DNA of 32,035 bases, taken from positions 1 to 32,035 of the IMG/VR virus record IMGVR_UViG_3300030108_002666; one strand, written 5' to 3'. Below, in pieces: positions 12,426 to 18,969 of the stretch. This DNA is from a virus. The stretch's first letter is position 1. Every line of letters starts with the position of its first letter. The translations under genes and the position numbers were made by a program. The notes below the pieces were generated by a model. It saw only the letters and a program-made list of their open reading frames with translations, did not search any database and had not been told where the DNA came from.

Positions 12426-12435
12426 ACCATATGGT
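12426..12435. repeat. CCATATGG box between convergent genes
   Basis: ACCATATGGT with ACTTTG only four nt to the right and CAAAGCAT to the left. It lies between the ends of two convergent genes, so it cannot be a normal promoter for either neighbour. No ACCTYATA box is present. Confidence 0.5.
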
Positions 12436-12461
12436 AGTACTTTGGCGACTACCCCAATGGA

Positions 12462-12680
12462 TTACTCCAAAGGGTGGTCAACGTCCTTATCACCTAAAAC
12501 CCATCGAAGCGATTTAATTACTCCTTCTAAGGCTTTAAATTGACGCATATGAAATATACGTTCTTTTTTAGGTAGATTCTTACTCATTTCGATTGAGTGA
12601 AAGTTTTGTTTCCTTTCTGCCTTGTCTAACATGTTTTCTATCTGTTCCCAATTCCTATCATAAGTGAAATGTCCATTCAT
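12462..12680 (-). CDS. Hypothetical protein, 72 aa
   Basis: ATG 12680 overlaps the stop of the preceding gene. Charged, helical (WEQIENMLDKAERKQNFHSIEM), followed by a basic stretch and a helix (QFKALEGVIKSLRWVLG). Last gene of a three-gene leftward unit. Function unknown. Confidence 0.65.
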   Translation of the reverse strand: MNGHFTYDRNWEQIENMLDKAERKQNFHSIEMSKNLPKKERIFHMRQFKALEGVIKSLRWVLGDKDVDHPLE

Positions 12681-12937
12681 TCTGTTTCCCCCATTATTTG
12701 ATTATATTCCTCTTGTGTTATATAGCCGAATTCTAATGCTATTTCAAGATGTTCTTCTACCCAAAACCCTAAAGGCCATTCTGTAGTTTCAGAACGACAA
12801 CATTCTGAACCTTCACATTCGAACCATTCAGTTGATATTCTACCATGACCGTAACAGACTTCTTCACTATCTTTCCAAGTTATCAGTTCTGTTGGCTCAT
12901 TACATGAGTCACATATAGTTACTAATTCATCACTCAT
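12677..12937 (-). CDS. Cys-rich acidic protein, 86 aa
   Basis: ATG 12937, ATGA-linked upstream. Contains CDSCNEP near the N-terminus and further Cys (CYGHG, FECEGSECC) in the next forty residues, likely one or two zinc sites. The C-terminal half (GFWVEEHLEIALEFGYITQEEYNQIMG) is a helical pair. Family not recognised. Confidence 0.65.
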   Translation of the reverse strand: MSDELVTICDSCNEPTELITWKDSEEVCYGHGRISTEWFECEGSECCRSETTEWPLGFWVEEHLEIALEFGYITQEEYNQIMGETE

Positions 12938-13146
12938 TCTTCTTCACCACCTTCAACCATATATCTTTCAAACTCAACATATCTAGTTATTTCTATCCTT
13001 AAATTATGAAAAACTGCTATGTGTTTCTCACTCATTGTTTCTCTAAAGTCTAACAATTCAGTTAAACTATCAAAGTAGTATGTTGTTTTTTTCGTTATTT
13101 CTCCACTCTCAAAGACCATATCTCCGTATGTATTTTCTATTCGCAT
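12934..13146 (-). CDS. Hypothetical protein, 70 aa
   Basis: ATG 13146 lies 22 nt from ACCTCATA, so it is a leaderless first gene of a three-gene unit. Beta-rich start (MRIENTYGDMVFESG), central helix (DSLTELLDFRETM), further strands and an acidic tail. Function unknown. Confidence 0.65.
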   Translation of the reverse strand: MRIENTYGDMVFESGEITKKTTYYFDSLTELLDFRETMSEKHIAVFHNLRIEITRYVEFERYMVEGGEEE

Positions 13147-13168
13147 ATCTACAGGATTCTAATTGTGT

Positions 13169-13204
13169 TATGAGGTCGTGTGGGCAAAGCACACAACCAT
13201 ATGG
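13169..13204 (-). promoter_or_regulatory. CCATATGG promoter unit 10 (leftward)
   Basis: Leftward: CCATATGGT (13204-13196), N6, GCTTTG, N8, ACCTCATA (13176-13169), 22 nt to ATG 13146. This is the rightmost copy in the window. Confidence 0.65.
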
Positions 13205-13328
13205 CTTTGCATAAATTTTTTATTTTATGGTAAAACGACTAACTGAGTGCTTTAAACGTTAAAAGTAACACTTTATACGGTATATCTATTAATTAAACCA
13301 CTCTGCATACCTCTCAACAGGTTATCTT

Positions 13329-13541
13329 ATGGCTATTAATAATTTACTTGACATAAAGAAAAATATCTTAAACGCTACGGCTAAAACTAACAGAAAAGGC
13401 TTGCTTTTAACGCTAAAAGATATACATAATGTTGCCCCTGTAAGTTATAATGAATGCTCTGCTAGTACTTTAAAGTCTAAAGTACTAAGCGAGTTATTTA
13501 CGAAGGAAGATATACTGCTATTGATGGAGGATAAGAGTTAA
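13329..13541 (+). CDS. Hypothetical small protein, 70 aa
   Basis: ATG 13329 after CAACAGGTTATCTT. Helical and basic (LLDIKKNILNATAKTNRKGLLL), ending in an acidic helix (LFTKEDILLLMEDKS). The helix spacing would suit a small DNA-binding protein, but no HTH consensus is clear. It stands alone between the promoter mosaic and the late operon, a position often held by a regulator of late genes; that role is speculative. Confidence 0.6.
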   Translation: MAINNLLDIKKNILNATAKTNRKGLLLTLKDIHNVAPVSYNECSASTLKSKVLSELFTKEDILLLMEDKS

Positions 13542-13563
13542 ACGGGTATTGGCTGGAAATAGA

Positions 13564-13587
13564 TTTAAACGGCCAAAAAATTTTTTG
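13564..13587 (+). promoter_or_regulatory. Probable late-operon promoter with a 14-bp palindrome
   Basis: TTTAAA at 13564-13569 (in AGATTTAAAC) lies about 70 nt before the first late gene. The perfect palindrome CAAAAAATTTTTTG (13574-13587) follows at once and would overlap the transcription start region. It could be an operator, or a terminator for the 13329 gene. The CCATATGG element is absent here, so late genes are probably under separate control. Confidence 0.45.
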
Positions 13588-13638
13588 CTAGTCCCACACA
13601 AATTACCGCCCATTTTTTGAAAAAGTTAGGTGATAGAA

Positions 13639-14469
13639 ATGACCCCCATAAGTATTTACGAAGTTGGACCTAGAGATGGGTTGCAAAATTGGAAAGGAAG
13701 TTTAACTACTGATGAAAAAATTAGTCTGATAAATGATTTATATGATGCAGGGCTAACTGAAATTGAAATTACATCGTTTGTTCATCCAAAAAGAGTTCCT
13801 AACTTAGCGGATGCTGAGAATGTAGTTGCTGGAACTAAGGGTTTGGCGGATTTCGGAGTTCTTGTGCCGAATCTAAAAGGATTTGAAAGAGCAAAAGATG
13901 TTGGGGCTACTAGGTTTAATGTGTGTTTTTCTCCTTCTGAAGAATTTAATGTTAGGAATTGGGGGAAGCGTTTAGATGTGCTTTATGCCGAATATATTGA
14001 GATGTTGGATGGGGTCGATAAAGAGAATGTTAGAGTTTATGTTTCTTGTGCGTTTGGTTGTCCGTATGAAGGGCTTCCAAATGAGTATAAGATGCTAAGG
14101 GTTCTAAAGATGGCTTCTAAATTAGGCAATACGGTTGTTTTGTGTGATACGGTTGGAGCATGTTATCCAAGTAAGTTGTTACAGACGTTGGAGTTGACTA
14201 GGGGTTTACCTGTTGAGATTGCATTGCATTTACATGAGGGTGCTAATGATATGTTTCGAAATGTAGAGGCGGCAATAGAATGGGGTGTAACTACTTTTGA
14301 TGCGAGTGTTGGTGGATTGGGAGGATGTCCCTTTATGCCAAATAGCGGAAATAACCTTTCAACGAATAGATTAATTGAGTGGGCTCATAGTCGTGGGTAT
14401 CAGACAGGAGTTAATTTAGCGGAATTAACTCGGCTGGCTAATTGGTTGGAGAACAAGGTGGAAGCGTGA
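13639..14469 (+). CDS. Hydroxymethylglutaryl-CoA lyase (HMG-CoA lyase)
   Basis: Cleaves HMG-CoA to acetyl-CoA and acetoacetate. DRE-TIM-barrel signatures run in order: EVGPRDGLQN (Arg/Asp), IEITSFVHPKRVPNLADAE, SCAFGCPYEG, CDTVG, HLHE (two metal His), and GGLGGCPFMPNSGNN with the lyase-specific Cys and the SGN Asn. All usual catalytic and metal residues appear present, so it should be active. At 276 aa it is slightly short. ATG 13639 is chosen because GGTGAT ends four nt upstream. It lacks the MSW..ILK tag and is GTGA-linked to the next gene. I know of no such enzyme as a standard viral gene; it is probably host-derived. Confidence 0.88.
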   Translation: MTPISIYEVGPRDGLQNWKGSLTTDEKISLINDLYDAGLTEIEITSFVHPKRVPNLADAENVVAGTKGLADFGVLVPNLKGFERAKDVGATRFNVCFSPSEEFNVRNWGKRLDVLYAEYIEMLDGVDKENVRVYVSCAFGCPYEGLPNEYKMLRVLKMASKLGNTVVLCDTVGACYPSKLLQTLELTRGLPVEIALHLHEGANDMFRNVEAAIEWGVTTFDASVGGLGGCPFMPNSGNNLSTNRLIEWAHSRGYQTGVNLAELTRLANWLENKVEA

Positions 14470-15356
14470 GTTGGAAAGATATTCTTAAATTGTTGCCTCC
14501 AAAAGATTATGAAGGTTTTGCATATCAAGAAACTAGTGATAAAACGTTTAAAGAAGTAAAGGTTGAAGGAGAAGTTTGGGGTAGGTTTACTGGTGCTATA
14601 AATGAAGATAAAACAATTTTTACTAGACCTCATTATTTATGGGCTGTTACTAATAGAAGTCCAGAAAGGGGTAAATCTCCTAGAAACGAAATAGAAAATC
14701 TTGCTTCTAAAATTACAGATAGAAGAAAATCTAAAGGATGGGTTTGGAGATTCCCCGATGTTAAAAATATAGAAATGATTTCTTTTTCTTATTCGGGCGG
14801 GAGAGTTACCTTCAATACTTATTTAGGAAAAAACCAAAATAGGAGTTTTCCATTGAAAGATTTTGTAAATATTTGGGGAGAACCTGTTAGTGAAGCAGTT
14901 AAGAGAAACCGAGGATGGAATACAACATTAGAAGATAACTCTGCATATAGAGGACAAGAATTGAATAGGGTGGACACTCATCTCAAAAATGTATTTAAAA
15001 AAAGTATTAGTTATTCTGCTGTTGTTCTTGATGAGAAATCCAGAAATAAATTGTTAGAATTAGTTCCCGAAGGATGGAAACCTATTGCTCATCATATGAC
15101 AATTAAACTTGGACCGTTGCGAGATTCAAAATATAAGGTGGGAGATAAAGTTTCAATGAATATTACTGCTATTGGTATTGATGATAGGGCAATGGCTGTT
15201 AAAGTAGATGCTGAGAGAGATGATGATAAGTTTGCTCATGTAACGATTGCAACTAGCCCTGATGGTGGTAAACCATTTCATTCGAATCAGATTGAGAATT
15301 TTAAAAAATACAGTGGTAAGTTAAGTGGGGTTGTGGAAGAAGTTCCTAATAGGTGA
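14466..15356 (+). CDS. MSW-tagged 2H-phosphoesterase-like RNA end-processing protein
   Basis: GTG 14466 overlaps the lyase stop (GTGA) and gives the tag MSWKDILKLL. An unassigned N-terminal domain follows. From about residue 180 there is a domain with two H-x-T motifs, HHMTIKLG (about 209) and HVTIATSP (about 258), with GGKPFHSNQI after the second. Paired HxT motifs define the 2H phosphoesterase superfamily, whose members open 2',3'-cyclic phosphates during RNA and tRNA repair. Position directly before a CCA-adding enzyme supports an RNA-repair role. The fold call is from motifs only; 296 aa. Confidence 0.65.
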   Translation: MSWKDILKLLPPKDYEGFAYQETSDKTFKEVKVEGEVWGRFTGAINEDKTIFTRPHYLWAVTNRSPERGKSPRNEIENLASKITDRRKSKGWVWRFPDVKNIEMISFSYSGGRVTFNTYLGKNQNRSFPLKDFVNIWGEPVSEAVKRNRGWNTTLEDNSAYRGQELNRVDTHLKNVFKKSISYSAVVLDEKSRNKLLELVPEGWKPIAHHMTIKLGPLRDSKYKVGDKVSMNITAIGIDDRAMAVKVDAERDDDKFAHVTIATSPDGGKPFHSNQIENFKKYSGKLSGVVEEVPNR

Positions 15357-15360
15357 TATT

Positions 15361-16611
15361 GTGGGATGGATGCAAATTTTAAAGGCTTCATTAGATATAA
15401 TCACTAGTGAGTTGCGCCAAGATGTAAAATCTATGGGCGGTAAAATATATCAAATTGGTGGAGCAGTTAGAGATGAGTTTCTAGGTAAAGTGTCAAAGGA
15501 TTTAGATTTGATAATTACTGGTATAGACATAGAAGATTTACAAGAATTGTTGAATAAACATGGTAAAGTCAATTTAGTTGGTAAAAGTTTTGGAGTGTTA
15601 AAATTTAATCCTACTGGTGAGAAAGGAGAGCCTGTAGATATTGTTGTTCCTAGAATAGAAGTAAGTACTGGGGAAGGTCACAAGGATTTTGAAGTTAAGT
15701 TGGGTAAAGATATTACTTTAGAAGAAGAACAATTGCGTAGAGATTTTTGGATGAATGCAATTGCTAAGGATATTGAAACTGGAGAACTAGTAGATATTGA
15801 AGGTAGAGGTCAACTTGATATAAAAAACAAACAAATTTCTGTAATTAATCCAAAAGCGTTTGAAGATGACCCATTAAGGATGTTAAGGGCTGTTCAATTT
15901 GCGGCTAGATTTGAGTTTAAAATAGAAGAAGAAACAATGAAAGAAATAAAGAAAAATGCTCAAAAAATTAAAACTGTTTCTAATGAACGATTCCAAGAAG
16001 AATTTCGAAAAATGTTCGAAAAATCCCTGAAGCCCACCATAGGAGTTAAACTTTTAGTCGAGACTGGATTAATGAAGCATATACTTAGTAATGGAAAAGT
16101 TAATCCTTTAATGGATAAATTGGATAAAAATGCTTTTCCAGCGTTTTTGGCGTTATTTGGTGAAGATTCAAGTAGTGAGAAGTTACAAGATTTAATGAAA
16201 TTATCTAATAAAGATGCTAAAATAGTTAAAGCAGTTATGGATTTTCAAAAACTAGATGTAAATGACCTTAATATTGTTAGATTTTTATCTAAAATGACTG
16301 ATAAAAGTGATATTATTCGTAATATTGATGCATTACAGAAAGCCAAAAACCAAAAAACGCTAAGTGAACAACTAAAATCAATGAAAAGTGAAGGAAAACC
16401 AACAAATTTGAAAGAATTGGCTGTCTCTGGACAAGACCTTTTAGATAAGGGATTGAGTGGAAGAAAAGTTGGAGAAATTTTAGACTTTTTGTTAGAATTA
16501 GCAGTTAAAACTGGTAAGAATGATGAGGATTTCTTACTTGAACGAGCGAAGTCTAAATTTAGCGGAGAATTGTGGAAAAGTATATTAAAGAAACAATATA
16601 ATATTAAATGA
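15361..16611 (+). CDS. MSW-tagged class II CCA-adding enzyme / tRNA nucleotidyltransferase
   Basis: GTG 15361, with GGTGAT nearby, gives MGWMQILKAS, the conserved tag. Next comes IGGAVRDEFLGKVSKDLDLII (class II motif with catalytic DLD), then RRDFWMNAIA, DDPLRMLRAVQFAARF and ERFQEEF, all in the order of class II CCA transferases. The second half is an unassigned helical region ending GELWKSILKKQY, a second tag-like element. 416 aa is a normal size. The known cellular archaeal enzyme is class I, so a class II enzyme in an archaeal virus would point to bacterial or phage origin. It could also be a related poly(A) polymerase. Confidence 0.85.
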   Translation: MGWMQILKASLDIITSELRQDVKSMGGKIYQIGGAVRDEFLGKVSKDLDLIITGIDIEDLQELLNKHGKVNLVGKSFGVLKFNPTGEKGEPVDIVVPRIEVSTGEGHKDFEVKLGKDITLEEEQLRRDFWMNAIAKDIETGELVDIEGRGQLDIKNKQISVINPKAFEDDPLRMLRAVQFAARFEFKIEEETMKEIKKNAQKIKTVSNERFQEEFRKMFEKSLKPTIGVKLLVETGLMKHILSNGKVNPLMDKLDKNAFPAFLALFGEDSSSEKLQDLMKLSNKDAKIVKAVMDFQKLDVNDLNIVRFLSKMTDKSDIIRNIDALQKAKNQKTLSEQLKSMKSEGKPTNLKELAVSGQDLLDKGLSGRKVGEILDFLLELAVKTGKNDEDFLLERAKSKFSGELWKSILKKQYNIK

Positions 16612-16643
16612 GATATAGTTACGGTTAGACATTGGGTGGTATT

Positions 16644-16847
16644 ATGACATGGACAGAGTTACTTAGAAATACTGAAGACTCTATCTATAAAAGAAAAACT
16701 CAATACTCTGGAACATGTCCTAAATGTAAAGAATTTATTGCTACTTTAACTGGTTTTTGTCCATTAAAGTTACCAGCGGAAGGAGAAACATCAGCACCTC
16801 CTTATTGTCCAATGAAAGTTCCAAAATATATGGGTGATGGCGCATGA
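16644..16847 (+). CDS. MSW-tagged zinc-knuckle protein, 67 aa
   Basis: ATG 16644 with GGGTGGT just upstream gives MTWTELLRNT. Then CPKCKE, GFCPLK and PYCPMK: four Cys with Pro at each, a plausible single zinc site. Otherwise Pro/Lys-rich and probably extended. The stop overlaps the next start (ATGA). No family name. Confidence 0.7.
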   Translation: MTWTELLRNTEDSIYKRKTQYSGTCPKCKEFIATLTGFCPLKLPAEGETSAPPYCPMKVPKYMGDGA

Positions 16848-16948
16848 GTTGGGAAGAAGTATTAAAAAAGAAACCTGTAAAAATAAAAGAGGAAAAGAAA
16901 AATAAAAGAAAGAAGCACAGAAAAAGTGCATTTACGCAGGTGGATTAA
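16844..16948 (+). CDS. MSW-tagged basic mini-protein, 34 aa
   Basis: ATG 16844 overlaps the previous stop and has GGTGATGG upstream. The peptide is the tag MSWEEVLKKK followed almost only by Lys/Arg/Glu and a short AFTQVD end. It ends directly before ATG 16949. Its content, essentially tag plus a basic tail, supports the idea that the tag itself matters; it may be a packaged DNA-condensing peptide. Confidence 0.65.
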   Translation: MSWEEVLKKKPVKIKEEKKNKRKKHRKSAFTQVD

Positions 16949-17245
16949 ATGTTTGAGTTAAATAAGGCTATTATTGAAACAGAATTTGTTAGAGATTATC
17001 CACAATACGTTAGTGAAATGAAAGAGGAAATGAAATTTAGAAATATGGACCAACCCGAAGCAGAACTTAAAGTTGCTAAGAAATACCGTTTACCTATTTT
17101 GGATAAGTTAGCAGGTAAACAAGGAACTGGTCGTTGGACTAGAATGTTAAAACTTGCAGGTGCAGTTACTAGTACAACTGCTGGAATTGAAAGTAAACCC
17201 ATATACGGAAAAAAGAAAAAGAAAAAGGAGGAAGATGAAGAATGA
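16949..17245 (+). CDS. Hypothetical protein, 98 aa, no tag
   Basis: ATG 16949 abuts the preceding stop. Acidic helical first half (FELNKAIIETEF, YVSEMKEEMKF), then a Gly/Lys-rich part and a Lys6-Glu/Asp tail. Its ATGA overlap with the 430-aa gene suggests cotranslation with it. It lacks the MSW element. Unknown function. Confidence 0.65.
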   Translation: MFELNKAIIETEFVRDYPQYVSEMKEEMKFRNMDQPEAELKVAKKYRLPILDKLAGKQGTGRWTRMLKLAGAVTSTTAGIESKPIYGKKKKKKEEDEE

Positions 17246-18534
17246 GTTGGACAAGTCAACTATGGAAAAGAGAACCAATTTTAAAGGCTAAAAAGAAACC
17301 AGTAAAGAAAAAACAGTTAGTTAGGTTTAAAGGACCAGATGGGGTAATTTCTTTTATAGACCAAGATGTAGGAGAAATACATTCTAAATTAAAAGCGGAT
17401 TTTGCTAAATGGACTGACACCTGTAAAGGATTAAGTAATGAAGATATTGGAGTTGTTGGTTCTGCGGCAACTGGGAGTAAAGGCACACCTAAAGGTAAAA
17501 AATATTTTGATACTTTATATGAGCATTTAGACAACCATGTAACTTCTGCCGCTTCTCGTAAAGGACAAGAAAAGCGTTTATTTAAAGAACAATTAGCCGA
17601 TTTCGAAAGAATATTGGGAGGGGAAGATGGGTTAATTACAGAAGAAGATGCAGAAGATATGAAAGAATTCACAGAAAAAATAAGAGGATTTGCTGGTGGT
17701 AAAAATGACCCTAAAAATATTCCTTTTACAGTTCCCGCTTCTATATCAGCAAAAGAAGGTGGAGGTTTTGAAGTTGATGAAAAGACAGTTGTTTATGGTC
17801 ATTACAGAACACCCAAATATGTTGAGATGAGAACAAAAGTTAAAGAATCTGAGAATGAAATGGGCGCTGTTCCTTCTTCTTGGTATGGTGCGGAAAACGG
17901 TAATCAAACTCCACCAATGCATCAAGCCATGTTTGCTAATTCAAGTGTGTCTAAAAAAGGAACGCTAATTACAACTGGTTTATTGGGATTATTGGAGACA
18001 TTCGATAAACAAATAGAAGGTGCGGTAATAGATGAAGTAATTATTGATTTTGCTACAAGTGGTGGTGGGATTAATATGGAGAAAAAGGCACAACAATTAG
18101 CAGACTGGAAATTGTTCGCTAATTATGTAAGAAGAATAATGAAATCTACTGGAACTTATGGGACTGGTAATGCTTCCAACAAAGTCATTTATAGTGGAGG
18201 CCCAAGTAGGATATTAGATAATATAAATGCTAAAGCGTTTAATGTTAATAGATTAAGTTCTAAATTTATAACCGCTATTGGTGGTTTTCAAGATATAGTA
18301 GGTCATGAAAATATTAAAAAGTTTAGAATTAAAATTACACGTCCTTTATTATTTAGAGTTATCAATAAAGTTATGAGAGAAAGAGGCGATTTCGAAGCAC
18401 CCGATGGTAGATTATTTTATACTCCCGATGACGGTGGTGTAAAGGGAGTATTAAGAAATTGGAGTAATAAAATTCCAGAGAAATTAAAACCAAAACCAGT
18501 TAAGAAAAGTTGGGTCGCTAGTTTATGGAGTTGA
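17242..18534 (+). CDS. MSW-tagged unknown protein, 430 aa
   Basis: Begins MSWTSQLWKR and ends KKSWVASLWS, so tag-like elements stand at both ends, each next to a Lys/Pro-rich linker (KAKKKPVKKK and KPKPVKK). The middle is a globular alpha/beta region with YGHYRTPKYVEMRTK and many Gly loops. I see no known catalytic motif. By size and position it could be a structural or internal virion protein. ATGA-linked upstream. Confidence 0.7.
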   Translation: MSWTSQLWKREPILKAKKKPVKKKQLVRFKGPDGVISFIDQDVGEIHSKLKADFAKWTDTCKGLSNEDIGVVGSAATGSKGTPKGKKYFDTLYEHLDNHVTSAASRKGQEKRLFKEQLADFERILGGEDGLITEEDAEDMKEFTEKIRGFAGGKNDPKNIPFTVPASISAKEGGGFEVDEKTVVYGHYRTPKYVEMRTKVKESENEMGAVPSSWYGAENGNQTPPMHQAMFANSSVSKKGTLITTGLLGLLETFDKQIEGAVIDEVIIDFATSGGGINMEKKAQQLADWKLFANYVRRIMKSTGTYGTGNASNKVIYSGGPSRILDNINAKAFNVNRLSSKFITAIGGFQDIVGHENIKKFRIKITRPLLFRVINKVMRERGDFEAPDGRLFYTPDDGGVKGVLRNWSNKIPEKLKPKPVKKSWVASLWS

Positions 18535-18538
18535 TTAA

Positions 18539-18955
18539 ATGACATGGGAAGATATATTAAAACAGAAAAAAGAATATAGGGTTTATTTTGAATTTTATAT
18601 GAATAGCGGACAAAGAGCGCCCAGTTTTGACGTAGATATTAAATTTACAGGAACGCTAAAAGAGGCTACTGAATTTGCAAAAAATAAAGTAGGGGAATTA
18701 ATGGAAAAACACCTTAAAGAACACAGTGATGCTATGACAGAAACAACTGCAATGGATATTGCTAGAGGATATTTTAAATGGTATGTGACATATGAGAGTC
18801 TTTGGCAAGAATTAGAGGAGACGGTCGTTCCTGATTTTACTATAGCAGAAGGCACTTGGCGAGATGGGTTTGTTGCTGGTTCCACTTTACCACTCGGCGA
18901 CATTACAGACCCGATTGATTTAAACGCTCGGAATTTAGGAGAAAGAAGATTATAA
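18539..18955 (+). CDS. MSW-tagged unknown protein, 138 aa
   Basis: ATG 18539, TGATTAA four nt upstream. Tag MTWEDILKQK, then beta strands (EYRVYFEFYMNSG, SFDVDIKFTG), a helix (EATEFAKNKVGELMEKHL) and an acidic aromatic C-terminal half. Small alpha/beta protein of unknown function, probably virion-associated because of the tag. Confidence 0.7.
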   Translation: MTWEDILKQKKEYRVYFEFYMNSGQRAPSFDVDIKFTGTLKEATEFAKNKVGELMEKHLKEHSDAMTETTAMDIARGYFKWYVTYESLWQELEETVVPDFTIAEGTWRDGFVAGSTLPLGDITDPIDLNARNLGERRL

Positions 18956-18969
18956 AACAGGGTGATTAA

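Noticed and set aside
8382-13204. Integron attC-like or CRISPR-like array
   Set aside because: The repeats are nested palindromes tied at fixed spacing to TATA-like boxes and start codons, occur on both strands, and no integrase, spacers or cas genes are present. A promoter role explains them better.
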